From the NCBI GenBank assembly GCA_018902385.1, contig JABSSW010000006.1:558001-622000 (forward strand): a stretch of DNA of 64,000 bases, in the 5' to 3' direction. This stretch comes from Physcia stellaris (taxonomy: Eukaryota; Ascomycota; Lecanoromycetes; Caliciales; Physciaceae). This document shows, piece after piece, positions 23,612 to 35,900 of the stretch; within the stretch, counting starts at the first letter, position 1, and every line of letters begins with the position of its first letter. Below the pieces are notes generated by a model. It was not told the DNA's origin. It did not search any database and saw nothing but the letters and a program-made list of their open reading frames with translations. A program made the position numbers and the translations under genes.

Positions 23612-24790
23612 ATGGTATTTCCTTGGGCAACCTGTATGTTACCTTGCCATGCAAACAGTCCTTAGACTGAAGAGGCTAACATGGTTTTAGTCGACGCCGA
23701 TGATCCCTGTAAAATTAGAATAACCAATCCACCTGATGTAGGTGAAGTATTCGACGATTAGGCTGTAGTCCTGACACCACGGTAGTTTCTCAGTCGTCTG
23801 TCAAAAGGAGACTGGAACTCTCTTACTCCGCTCAAGCGATTTGATATTGAGATTACCGAAGGCTACTTCGACAATAATCCCAACTTCAATTTAGCTCATC
23901 CTCAGGAACACCAAGCCTTTTTGGTCCAGGTAGGAATGCTATGCACCTAACGTCCATTGCTGACTACCCGCGTACGAAGCCAGTTTGCGCTAATTTTGAC
24001 TTAGCTGAATGGTAAAGACGTGGATATACCTTGTGCTAGGTGCGAGAAGGGCGAAAGACGCCCATTCGCCCGTTGTATGGTATTGAATAAGACAGGCGGT
24101 GGCTCATGCGGCAACTGCATCTTCCGACACAAAGGATCCTCGTGTCCGCTAAATCATCTATATACCTCTGTCGAGACAATTTTGGCCAAGCAACCCGGCC
24201 CTCCCCCTCGAGTCGGTCGAAGGGCTGGTACGCGATCATCAAAGACGCCTTTGATGGATACGCGCTTATTACCACCTCAAAGACGCGCCAATAAATCACG
24301 TTCCTGTCGGACGACTTCAAGAGTGCCGGCGGCGGTCGTGCGAGCGGCTGAGGAGTTCCTACGACTGGACGAGGAGGGCTCTATACCTGCAACACCGGCA
24401 TCGTTACATGACGAAGGAGCTCCCCATGAACCAGCACCACCGATCTCACCCCCGGAGCGACGGATTAATAAACCGCGTTCCTGCCGGAAGAGTCCAAGAG
24501 CGCCAGAGGCCGTGATGCAAGCGACAGAGGATTTAGTTGAAAACTCGGAGGATGGTGACTATGTACCGGCATCACCAGTCTCTTTACTCAACGAAGAACA
24601 GTCTCCTCAATTAGTACCACCAGGGTCACCACCGCATGACGAGAGCCATCATGCATCAGTGTCGCCAAACTCATCTAGCACACCTGATCACGAGCTTCCT
24701 CCTGCACCGGCGTTGTCGAACGCATCGCTTAAGCCTGCAACGCCTCAGCCTTTGAACACGGAAGAGCTCTACATCAACCCATGGGCATAG
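23612..24790 (+). CDS. DUF3716 zinc-binding protein
   Basis: Fungal-specific protein with a DUF3716-type cysteine cluster; function unknown, possibly DNA or protein binding. Exons are 23612-23633, 23691-23737, 23786-23929 and 24005-24790, 332 residues with every join in phase. The first exon is only 22 nt (MVFPWAT). The cluster reads PCARCEKGE...FARCMV...GSCGNC...SSCPL, six Cys spaced like the DUF3716 family and partly encoded across the last intron. The rest is Pro/Ser-rich and basic, with an internal duplication: RRANKSRSCRTTSRVPAAV and RRINKPRSCRKSPRAPEAV, each followed by an acidic EE/ED patch and a P-A-S/T-P-x-S-L motif. The GDWNSLTPLKRFDI segment before the Cys cluster is typical of fungal DUF3716 genes in transposon-rich regions. 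Confidence 0.8.
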
Positions 24791-25570
24791 CTTGACGGAT
24801 GATCTAGCCTGGAGAGTCTTGACAGTGAACTCTGATTGAGGCCCACACCCTCATGCCCAGAAATCCGAGTACTTAGCATGATACATGATACATGCGTCGT
24901 AGACGAATCAGGACGTCCTCCCAAACGACAGACTCGACTCGTCTTCACCAAAGGTCTTCATCTGATGTCGCTACTTTAACCTTTTCATTCAATGTCTCTG
25001 TGGTCATTGCGTGGCACGAAGACTATGACGCCAAGGCTGTTGCACGACTTTGGAAACTCTGGGCTTGGCGGGCGCTTGTTTATTCGCTTTTTATCTTCTC
25101 GTATGATCATATTCTGGGTACTGGTGATTTGATGATTCATCGTGGGTTATTAATATCCTATTCGATCCGACCCGTCTCTAAGCACTAGAGCAAGCGAGCT
25201 TCAATCAGAAAGTCTCAGGCGGGCCAGGCCAAAGAGTTCGTCGCTAGGTTGTGGCTTTCGGAAATTCTGTTTAGGTTCTTCACAGCATTTGATTGAAAGG
25301 GCCGCGACCTCGGCTGAGCAGAGCCTGTTAGTCGTCATTGACCCTGCAACACCACGCTATCGAAAAGCCTCGTTCCTGCAGAGTTATTGCAGAGCGCGAA
25401 ACATGGCGGGCGGGTGAATCAGGAACAAGCGACGCATGCCACGTCTAATTATCCCACGCTCTAAGGTTCCGCCCACCTCTGGAAGCCCTTCGGCAAATTT
25501 AGAGATATGTATGCAGATATTTTTACTCCTCTTGTGTTTGCCTGATACAACAGGCAAGGTGCGAGCAGCA
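24791..25570. other. Downstream flank of DUF3716 gene / upstream of secreted-protein gene
   Basis: No separate gene is supported. In the same frame as the DUF3716 gene, after several stops, the segment at 24893-24979 reads VVDESGRPPKRQTRLVF, which looks like a once-coding basic tail. A 98-codon frame at 24892-25188 overlaps it in another frame and ends in a hydrophobic stretch. I do not call it. Confidence 0.35.
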
Positions 25571-26575
25571 ATGTTGTTTATTGTGGTTTTCTTTCTCGTT
25601 CTTGTATCATCGCCATACGTACACTCGATCTCTGTACCTTCGGCATCCCGGCTCACTGATGATGAAGCGAGCTGGGCCCTTGCTGTCCGCAAAGGCAGTA
25701 TGCTCTACCATGAGCTGCAAGGCGGTTGTTACCCAGACAAAGTCCATCCGCTCAACATCGACGAATTATGGGCGATTGGGTTCCATAATGGGGGCGACAA
25801 AGAACGTAGATGGCCACCTACCTTCACGGCACGTTCAGGGTTCGACCCCGAACTGGTCAAATTTTTCAAGTGGACCGAGAAAGCTGGAGCATTCTGGAGC
25901 ACGGATATTTGGCGGACCTGTACGTCTTTGACATCACTTTCGCAATGCTATGCTGCCTTGTTCCTGCACATTTACCTATCCATTTTCCTTTTTGTTTTTC
26001 TTGTCCATTATCATCTCTCCCTTGTCTAAACCAAAAACCGCGATACAGTCTTCACTCCCTGGAAAGACATGACCAAATACCACAACACATACTCCCCCCT
26101 AAACGGCCTCATCGCCGCCCTAGACATCAGGACCGCAGCCGGCGAAACCGTTACCTGGGCCGACATCACGTTCGCCCTGTGGGAAGCCGTGACCGCCTAC
26201 ACCAAAAACAACATCAAAGACCTGCGCTACATCGCCGACCAAGGCATCGAAGACCTCTTCACGAACCTCATCATCGACCGCGCCATGGACGGCAGAAGCG
26301 GGCAGCACGTCCCCCTCAAGCGCTTCGGGCCCGGCACGGAGGCGTTCCTTGCGCTGCTGGGCACCCCTTTTGGGGGCCACGCTGGGCATTTGCTGATGCA
26401 GCATAAGCGCCAGCTGGGACTGAAGACGGTTTCTGAGGCGGTCGTGTTTGGGGATCAGAGTCCGGATTTGGTTTTTGTGTTGAAGGATATGCCGCTTCCG
26501 CGCGGAGGTGCGAATGGGACGACTTTGCATGTGTTGGTGGGCTCGAGGTGCTTTGGGGGCGGAGAGCAAGAATGA
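25571..26575 (+). CDS. Secreted protein of unknown function
   Basis: Two exons, 25571-25919 and 26049-26575, encode 291 residues. The chosen ATG opens a clear signal peptide (MLFIVVFFLVLVSSPYVHS). The frame is open upstream, but the upstream segment would bury the signal. The intron (129 nt, donor GTACGT, acceptor ATACAG) joins IWRT to FFTPWKDMTKYHNTYS in phase. The mature protein is Trp/Tyr-rich early (ASWALAVRKGSMLYHELQ, ELWAIGFHNGGDKE) and contains a conserved-looking block TWADITFALWEAVTAYTKNN. There is no known catalytic motif; it could be a secreted effector-like or uncharacterised fungal family protein. Exon 2 is much more GC-rich in third positions than exon 1. Confidence 0.75.
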
Positions 26576-27484
26576 GTGCGAGCGTTTGGACATGGGGGGC
26601 TTGTGAGGTTTACTCAACTCTGCTGTGATGAGGAGATGGGTGTCACGGCAACGGAGTCTATCCCGTCCCCTACGCTGATTTTCGATTTCAGAAAATTCGA
26701 TTCTAAAATCCTCGAAACTGCACAGTGGCCTCATTAAACACTTCTGCCTCCATCCAGCAAGAAAGTCAGAATCTCTATCCTGGCCTTGATTGGGATGACG
26801 AATAGATTCAAGCCTACACCTCCCAATCCTTCTACTGAGGGTCGTCAATAAGATAACCTACCATCCCTCGGGGTCCCTGCCCAGCTCCAATCTCAATCTC
26901 CAAAAAAAAAAAACACGCAGTCCAGTCCACCCATACCTCCTCCCCTCCCCTAAAAACCCTCAAATCAGAACAATCGTGCATATCCCAACCCGAACTCGAA
27001 AACTTCTTCGTGGTTGGGTTGGGATCTTCTTACCCCTCATGCAATCTTTTCCTTTCCAGACCTGTTTTTCACTTTACAGTGTGTTTAGATAAGATGCAGG
27101 TAAGATGAAAGGGAAGGAGGGGAGGGAGAAGCTGAGTTCGTTGAGTAAGTAGGGCAAAGGGAAGGGAGCCTTTCTTCGATGATAATTTCAATGAATTAGA
27201 CGGCGAGGATGGGTTGGATGGAAAGCATGGGTTGTGCACCGAATTTATTTTGAAAAACGAAAGATGGGTTTGGGAGATTGAAATGGTTGGCGAGAGGCGA
27301 GGTTTTGAGAGGGGGGAGGGTGTTGCTGAAGAGAGCGGCGGAGGGGGAGGTGGATATTTGGATTGAGATGCGCCTTTGGAGACAAGACTCGCTTTAATTT
27401 GGACGTAATCTATTCATACGGCTCTACTACCAAGTCACGAAAATGTCATCCCATCATCCCTCCATCCCCCACTCTCTCCCCCTA
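26576..27484. other. Intergenic between convergent genes
   Basis: About 900 nt between convergent 3' ends. It has a 12-A run near 26907 and GA-rich stretches around 27110-27350. No gene is supported. Confidence 0.45.
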
Positions 27485-30400
27485 TCAAATATTCTCAAAC
27501 CCAAAGCCCGGCTGCCCGGGCACCGCTCCCTCCGCCTGCGGCGGCAGGCCATCCCTCACCTCCCCTCCCTCTCCCCCAACTTTCACAATCCCCTTCTTCT
27601 TCCCCTCTTCCCCCTCACCATCAACGACCTGCACCACCTCAACGACTCTACACGCCGTCGTCTTCTTCAGCCCCGCAACCATCTGCGCCAACACCTCGAC
27701 TTCCCCAAAAGGCAACCTGCGCTCAAACACGCGCTCCACATCCTCGCCCGCGACGAGCCTCCTCTTCAGCCCCTGCACGAACGGCGCCGCCTTCTTCTTC
27801 TCGCTGTTCGGGATCTGCTGATTCACCTTCTTGTCATCGAAGTTTAGGGTCACGGCATCAAACGCCTGTCGCGTGAGCTCGATGTATTTCTCCTGCCATT
27901 TCGGATACGAACTCGCGTAGTAGATGGTGAGTTTCTTAGGCTGCTTGGGATCGAAGGAGACGTTCTTCCCTTTACTCAGCTTGCGGCCCGCTGCCGCCTC
28001 CGCGGAGGTGATTGCGCTGCTCGTCGCTCGGATGTATGCTAGCGCCGCGGTGAGAGCGGCGTCGGGCGGGGGACGGGTGGGGAAGAGCGCGTTTTGGACT
28101 GTTGAGGGAGAGGTATTCTGCAGGACTTCTGTCCAGATGTAGTCTGCCCAGTGGGGCGCGATGGGGGTTAGGAGGAGGGCTTGGAGGGTTATGTAGCTGT
28201 GCAGGAGGGCGCGGTGCATGGGGATTGAGGCGGAGATGCAGGACTCGCGGTAGGAGTCGCGGGTGGAGGTGAAGTCGTAGAGAGAGGATTTTAGGGCGAG
28301 TTTGTAATTAGTGCTGGAGGATGTGTTAGCTTGCTTGATTTGTTGAGAGTCGGGACTATATGTCGAAGTAATGAAGGGGTTCGAGAGCAATACTTACGCT
28401 TCATAGTGCTGGCGGGCTTCTTGTACGAGGGTATTCATTTCGTTTTCAAAAAGCTTGTCCCAGAAGTTGTCGGCGTCGCCTGTGCGTAGAGTTGTGTCAT
28501 TGACGACTTCCTCGCACCATTCTTTGAGAGTGTAGAGACGGAGAATGATCTGATTTGCAACGGTTTCTTCGAAGTTTGCGTCTTCTACTCCGTCACCAGC
28601 ATCTGCGAGGGCTATTCGACAGGCATCTGCGCCATATTTCTTAACTGCGTCGTTGAGGGTCAGGAAGTTGCCTGTGCTTTTGCTCATCTTGTCTCCATTC
28701 AAGAGTAGATGCCCGTTCGCGCGGACTCCTTGAGGCCAATACTCGCGAGGGAAAAGCGCCGTGTGAATGTAGAGGAAGAACGTGAGATGATTAGGGATGA
28801 GGTCCTTGCCTGACACTCGCATATCGAGAGGATACCAGTACTCGAATTCTCGCCTCATGGTCTCAAGATCTCCCTTTGAGATACCACATGCTTTGATCAA
28901 TTCCTGGCTGATTTCACGCCGGCAGAATACATAGTCCCAGAATTCATCGATCATCTGCTCAGGTTTAATATCAAGCAATCCTTTCTGTGTGCCAAAGATA
29001 TCGCTATGGAGGAAATGGGCTATGGTGTAGTAAGCCATGTATATCGTGCTGTCACTCAGACTCTCTACTAGAAATTTAGGATCCCATGGCAATTTGGACC
29101 CTAAACCGTAGGTCCTCGCACAAGCCCAGCGATTCAGCCAGTACAGATTCTTCTCGAAACCATTTCGCGTCTCGGCGCTCCATGTTTCCATGTCGGCACC
29201 GACATAATCAAGAACTTGTTGCCTCCATTCAGGATCATTTTCTCCATAATTAAGGAACCATTGACCGAGATAAGCAACAACACACTCTTCACCGCTACGG
29301 CTGACAACGTGTCCGTTTGGTTCTGCGTATTCGAAGGCGTCTCCGGCCTTGATAAGTGCGTCTTTTACTTTCGGTTTAGCCGTTTCAACAGATTGGCCTT
29401 TGAAGTCTCCTATCAGCATTGTACCTTTATAGAAGCCCTCTTTATATGCAAGATCCTTGGCTTCGGCGAGTTGCTTGATATCCTTGGGTGAGTTGATCTT
29501 CATCTTCTTCACTAAAAACGGAGCAGTGAGATTTCCATACGACGGAGTCTCAATGATTGGAGGTATCTCAAGCTCAGCCCACTCTTTCTTGATGCCATAG
29601 TAGTCAGCCTTCTTGGCTAGGTCGGTCACTGTCGCATAATCGTCTGGACTATCCGATGGTACAGATGTAACGACGCCTGTTCCCTTTGATGGAAGGACAG
29701 ATTCCATCGGTAGTATACGAACGCCGTCTGTATGTATTGATAAAGGCGCTTTGACTAGTGTGCCAACGACCGAGGATCCAGTCAGTTCCACTACAGGAAG
29801 AAGCTCATGGGCACTTCGTGGAAATTGATCGCTTTTGAAAAATGTTCCTTGGAAAGCCATATTCCATGCAGCGCGTTTCGTCACAACATAATAATCATTT
29901 TCTGATACTTTGAACACCCCATATACAATCTTTGGTCCAACGAAACAGCATGTCTGTCCATACATTGTTTCGGGTCGCAGTGTGGCAGGCACAAAATACA
30001 CATTCGCAGAATCAGGTATTTTCCCTTCCATAATGTTAGCCGCCTCAGGAGCCCACTCCTTGACCTTCAGTTTCAGAGCTGTGTAGTCCTGAGGCGCTAC
30101 TCCTTCGCCCTCTGTTCTGTCGTGGTCCATACATGGTTGACCGTCCTTTGGAGAATATACCGTATACCTTACGCCGTACTGTATCTTATCCAACTCTTTC
30201 AGGCGATTCATCTGCCATCGCACGAAAGCGTCATAGTAAGGATTAGCATCTGTGGTAACAAACGAACGTCTCCAATCAATCCGAGCGCCAAAGTTGTTCA
30301 GGTCCTGCTTGCATAGGGGAGGGAAATGTTTGAGCCAGTACTCGGCATCTGCAAATTTATGTATCTCTTCTTTCGGGATGCCCAAAGCAAGCATAATCTG

Positions 30401-31040
30401 AAATTGGTATTTTAATTTGACGCCTTTCGCTGCAGCTTTGCTCTTTTTCGAGGTGAACTTGGTGATGTCTTCTTTCGTCTCTGCTTGCGTTGGCGCTGGA
30501 GCGGGCTCCGTAGAGTCTGGGCCACTCGTCTCTTCATCGTATCGCTCGAAGTTCTTCCCAAACTTGCGGACATCCTCCCTTAACTTATCTGCGCAAGCTT
30601 TGATGGGCATGCCAGTGCAGTGAAACCCAAGCGGAAACAGCACGCGTTTCCCTTGCATCCGCGCAAAGCCAGCGGTAAACTCGAGCTTGCTAACTGTAAA
30701 GCTGTGCCCAGCGTGTAGAGTCCCATTCATGTATGGAAAGGCGAATGTCCCAAAATACTTTGGGTTTGCTCTCCGCAGCTCGGCTGGACTGACGGAACCA
30801 GTGGGTACCTCCTTGGTCGAAGGTGCCGAGGCGTTGAAAATTCCAGATTCCTGCCATTTCGCTTGGTACCGCTTCTCGATGGTTATTAGTGTATCGCGTT
30901 TTTCTGTCTATTGATCTTAGCATATCTTAGCCACCGTGTGAGTTCTTCGTGGACTGGAAGCTCACATTTTCGAGCTTCAAGGTATTCTTGGAGCTGCTGT
31001 TCGGATCAAGAATACCGGTGGTGCCATTGACAGCTGCCAT
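27485..31040 (-). CDS. CDC60: Cytosolic leucyl-tRNA synthetase
   Basis: Class Ia aminoacyl-tRNA synthetase charging tRNA-Leu in the cytosol. Exons on the minus strand are 31040-30966, 30907-28398 and 28313-27485, total 1137 residues, normal for eukaryotic cytosolic LeuRS. The HIGH-type signature is TLHAGH at about residues 88-93 and the KMSKS loop is DKMSKSTGNF near 764-773. The CP1 editing domain lies between them. The start MAAVNGTTGILDPNSSSKN and the first intron (57 nt) precede KRDTLITIEKRYQAKWQ, the conserved N-terminal helix. The archaeal/eukaryotic C-terminal extension is present. There is no mitochondrial targeting peptide. It starts 277 bp from a divergent small gene. Confidence 0.96.
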
Positions 31041-31317
31041 GTTGACGGTTACAAGTACAACGGCAAATTTACAAAAAAAAACCATTCAATTTACGGGATC
31101 AGCATGGAACTGTACGGTCCTCGCTACTAATCAGATACTACTACTGAGTCATATGAGGTGCCTGAGGCATTCGCGCGTCAAGCGGCATACGCGGGCCTAG
31201 CGCTAGGTCAGCCCTACCATACATAATAATTATCAAGTTTAAACACGGAGAACACCCTCCTTCAAGGCAGAGTACCATCACTACTATTTTGGTGAACTAG
31301 CTGTCTATGCACATACT
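31041..31317. promoter_or_regulatory. Short divergent promoter, LeuRS / small membrane protein
   Basis: The 277 bp between the start codons of two divergent genes must hold both promoters and leaders. An A-run lies at about 31073-31082, close to the LeuRS start. Confidence 0.5.
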
Positions 31318-31741
31318 ATGCTTCGGAGCTGTGCTCTTCGTGCTGAGCATGCGATTGCAGGATCAAAGCCTGTTTCTCTGAATCCTTACAGAGCACAAAA
31401 AACCTGGCCTCCCGACTTCACAAAGATACATCCTAAACACCAATTTCGGCTTGAACGCAAGTATAGACGAAGGTCTAAGCTTAAGTATGCACGGCCTCGA
31501 TGGGTCAAAGGAGTCAAGTTGGCGCAGTGGAGTGTTAGTCTAGGTACGGCGCCCTATGTCTGCTCTACTCGTATCGCCTACCTTGGGAGCTTACTTACCT
31601 TCCAAAGGCGTGGCCGCTTACTGTGTATTCCTCATGGATTGGGGCTCAAACCAGGCTCCCTTTTCTGGAGTGAGTATTGTTCATCATGGGTGTCTTGAGA
31701 ATTATACTGATCCTCAGCTAAAAAGCTACGAGGCTGGGTGA
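31318..31741 (+). CDS. Small single-pass membrane protein, unknown function
   Basis: Three short exons, 31318-31543, 31608-31669 and 31718-31741, give 103 residues with every join in phase. The protein has a WPPDF motif, then a very basic helix, HPKHQFRLERKYRRRSKLKY, then ARPRWVKGVKLAQW leading into a hydrophobic segment that is completed only after the first intron (SVSLGVAAYCVFLMDWG). From memory this matches a small conserved fungal family with the same RYRRR.KLK.ARP.W..K..KLAQW pattern, perhaps a mitochondrial or ER membrane protein; I could not verify this. Without splicing the region looks like an unremarkable open frame. Confidence 0.72.
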
Positions 31742-32932
31742 GGGAGAAAGTAGACTCTATCTGGACCGCGAGCGCGTAGAGTACAGCATGAAAGGATCTG
31801 TACTTTGGATTTTCGGAGGTCCAACCTAAGATAATCACCCTTTGTAAACCAAGCTTCAGGGCATTCCCCCCACAGCTAAGGCCAGAGGTAACGGGAACTC
31901 GGAATTAAGTCTCGGCTTATGGGTTGCTGCTTCGAATCTCGTTGTAGAAGTTCAGAGGGCCTTGCGACTGCAGACCGCAATTCAGCGTTCCATGACAAAC
32001 AGACGCCATTAGTGCGACCAAGCATCTTCTGATCCACTCTGGTTAATACAGTCTCATATGCTGGTTGGAGAGGGATCACCAGATCGCCTGTTTGTTATTC
32101 TCTTGAAGGCAAGGATCACCAGCTTGCGGCATTGATCTTTCTCATTAGAAGAAAGACGGGCTAGAAATGCTTCCCAGGAGTTGCGAGGGAGACGCGAGCA
32201 CGGCAAAGAAAGTCTGGTTGAAACCTCCACGCGACTGTTGACCCATGTAGCCAGAGCCTCATTGAGTCAAAGTAGATCCAGATTACTGTTTGCTTGGCTT
32301 TCTACAGATGTCTTAGCTCCACAAGTAATGTGAGTGTTTAAGGAGTTTGGGATCAATAGGTATTACATATCTCGAGCCTGACCGGTACGATTCGTGGGAT
32401 TCGTCCATGATTGTCTGGATAATAAACAGTGACCTAATTCCAGCTTTCTCGAAGCATGTAAATCATATGTGTCAATCATATTGAGTACATGTAGGTGCAT
32501 CACTCAAGTAGTGGTGATTTCCCACATGTCAAAGATCGACGGCTTGGCATTCCCGGCGGACTGGCTCTCGGACCTCGTCCCGAGGGAACTCGGAAAGAAA
32601 GTAATGATATACGGCAACTTGCAGCACATAATCCACCGATTTGTTTGTCTTTCGTCCGCTCAAAACTTCCCTCTGTACACCTTGCTTCCTGAGCTTCGAG
32701 TCTCTATCCACCAGTCCGCCTCTTCCGGACGCGCTTGAACGCGAAAATCACAGAGCCTACCAGTTAGACTCCCTCTCCGTGCGATTCTTTTGTACGCCGA
32801 ACAGCAGGTGACGCATTATTGGTTTTCAAAGCTAGGCTTTCACCAGGAGGCAGGGAAAACCGACCATAACCATGTGGCACGGCACTCCGACCCTACCACC
32901 TCCTTCCTGACTATCCTCGATCGTCGGTCGAC
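31742..32932. other. Intergenic upstream of DOCK gene
   Basis: About 1.2 kb with no supported gene. The part from 32740 to 32932 is likely promoter and leader of the DOCK gene. No tRNA-like fold was convincing around the TTCGAATC at 31934. Confidence 0.45.
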
Positions 32933-35900
32933 ATGCCATGGCGGGCTTTGCCCCGGATAGCCTTCGCGATAGCTACCTTTCCCTTCCAGCCTTCCTCAGC
33001 TGCCGACCTCCCATTAGAGATTGGAGATGAGTTGTACATCATTGAAGAGGGAGGGTCTGATTGGTCCTGGTACAGAGGATATCTGGTCGCGCCGCCGTCG
33101 CTGCTTGCTGGTTTGACGAGTCGGAAAGGGCAAACTTTGGAAGCCAGAGTGTTCTCAGGTATCTTTCCGAGATGTTGTGTGGAAGTCCGGGAAGTGCTTG
33201 GCGATACTGGGGTAGACGGGGAGTTGCATACTGCCAGGTTCGATCGTGATAATAGAGGTGCTCGGCAGGAATACAGTCCTCTACGCTATTCGAACAGCCT
33301 GGGACGACACACTAGCAGAAGTGGATCGGACGGAAGGTTGGAGTCCACAAGCAACGGGGAAAGCCCACAAGACTCTGCATTTGGCAACAGCTCCAGTGGA
33401 TCCCCGTCTTACCAAAAGGTTCGGAAGCAGCATGATTTGGGTTTAGCAAGGAGTCTATCGCATCGATCAGTGATATCCCCGAAATCAAGGCAGTCCAGCG
33501 TTGAGCCACTCAACTTCACCAGTAGTCCTCGAGAACCTGACGCAAAAAGGCCTCCAGCTCCAGTGCCGATGCTCAAGATTGGTGATGAGACTCCGACGTC
33601 AAGCACAGAGCCACTTGTAGACGAAATTGCATCATGCCTGCGCGAATGGCATTCAAAAAACCTCCATGAGTTACTCCTGACTCGACGTTACGCCGTCCTT
33701 GACCAAACTGCTCTTCTCATCAACCAACTCGATCTAGCTCGGAGGCAACTTTTACACGGAGTGCTCACAGACCGGGAACGTGATCTTATCCGGGAAACGA
33801 CAGTCTGGAACCTCGTTGCCGGTAACAAAATGCTATCGAATGAGATTATAGTTCGCGATCCAAAGCAACGTGGCCGGTTGTTGACCTATGGTGACTCGAT
33901 TGCCGATATTTCATCCCTTCAGTCAACCATGAGCTTGCTTGACAAGACACCGACGACGCATGTAGACCCTCTGTATCTGTACCACTTACTCGTCGAGCTC
34001 AAGGCATGCGCCAACAACAACCTCAATTCTCCTACGATGACTCTGGGTCTTTTCACTCAGAGACCGGGAGAACCTCTAAAGCCCTTGTCTGAATGTTTCT
34101 CGGTAGATCTGCCTCCACAGGACCAATTCGACAAGCTTGTAACCTCTGGCAAATTTCGTACCCTGTACACTGACCTCACGTCAGCTGATATAGGCGAAAA
34201 AATAGGCTCTGATGTTGAAATTTACCTAGTTGTTCGCATTCATACAAAGCAGCTTATTGAGTCTAGTGCCTTGACCTCGCAAGGTAGATTAGGCAGAGAA
34301 GGTGGTAATCAGTCTTTGCAAAGGCCAACAAGCAGCTCTCCTGGCCCGTCGCCGGGGATAGGAGGCAGACAAAGTCTCATGTGGGCACAAAGGCAATTTG
34401 GAAGCACCCACCGATCCCGCAGCCGACAAGATTCAAAACTCTCAAGAGCAGTCTCTAACGCAAATTCTACTACTCCTTCAGGGAGCAGGTCACGACCAAG
34501 CACTCGAGAAGGTTTTCGTCCACCCACACAACAAGGACCTCAACATGTGACCCGCACGATTGGAATTGGGGCGATGAATGTCAAAGACATTGTAGTCCAA
34601 AGCATCACGAGTACGGAACAGAACATACCGATATGGATGCCCACTAAGTCTCAAGCGGAAGCTACGAGTGAGACAGATTATCAGACGAGGCTGATACGTG
34701 ACCTTGTGGCCGGCCAGAACGGTGGTCTAGTCAGGTCCAAAGTTATTGATCACGTTCGCTTGGGTGTGAGCTCCTTTGTAGGAATGGAAGCCGACGAGAT
34801 AATTGTCCAGACGCCGACGCTGCTGCAGAACATAAGTAAAACTTCTAAGATAGGATTTCCAGGTGCGCCAAAGAAGCCTCGCTCCGATATCTTTGTCACA
34901 ATGTCAGCGGCAAACCTCTCCAGCCAAACTCTCCTATCACAGCCCGAGCGCGGGCAAGTTTCGATTCCTTCCGGTTTGGACTTGAAAAATTTGCAGCTCA
35001 CCATCGAAGTCCGTAAAAGTTCAGGCGAGAGGATTGAGAACTGCATTTTCCCCTATTCGAACGAGCCAGGTAAAACTGCTTGGAAGACACCTGCAGTAAA
35101 CAGTGGTGAGCCTTGGAATCAAGTCGTCAAACTTATAATACCAAAGGAAGATGTGTCAGATGCTCATTTGATAATGAGCCTTATTGATGGACCAGACTTC
35201 CCTTTCGCTATTAGCTGGATGCCCCTATGGGATCAAGGGGCTTTCATCAAAGATGGATCGCACAATTCGCTCCTCTACCTGTACGACAAGAACATTGCGA
35301 TCTCAGAAAATGGCCGGAAGGCTTATCTATCTTACCCATGGGAGCCAAAAGCAAAGACGAACACGTCGTCAGACGAGACTTCACCAGGTTCTTTAGCAAC
35401 CTTGAGACTTGAGACGTATTTGTGTAGCACAGTGTTCTCGCAGGACCAAATTCTACTCGATATCTTGAAGTGGAAACATCAGTCCCAGGATGACCTCGCT
35501 AACCTGCTAAAGCGCTTTGTGTTCGTCTCAGAAATCGAAATAGTAAAGCTTGTAGACGAGGTGTTCGGAGCTCTGTTCGGGATCATGAGTGAATACTCCG
35601 GCAAAGACGAATATGAAGACCTTTGTTTTGATGCTCTTGTAACTGTTTTGGGTATTGGTCATGATAGAAGATTCAACTTGGGTCCTATTATGGATGAGTA
35701 TGCCGACGCCAGGTTTGACTATCCCTCGGCCACCCCTTGCTTGATCCGAAGCTTCAACCGACTCTTAGCGCAACCTGGAGATCCAAAGAAATCTCGACGT
35801 CTTCGCGCCACCTTCAAAGTCGGTCGTCAAGTGGTGAAGTTCATTCTGAACGCTCGTGAGAGTCAGAAAGTGAAGGAGGCTGATGTCGGCATTACGGCCA

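Noticed and set aside
24892-25188. 98-codon frame with a hydrophobic end downstream of the DUF3716 gene
   Set aside because: Overlaps the remnant basic tail in another frame; composition and context do not support a separate gene.
26120-26848. 242-codon minus-strand open frame
   Set aside because: Antisense to the GC-rich second exon of the secreted-protein gene; the sense frame splices cleanly to a signal-peptide exon.
31900-31960. Possible tRNA T-loop (TTCGAATC)
   Set aside because: Flanking bases do not form a T-arm stem and no acceptor or anticodon arm fits.
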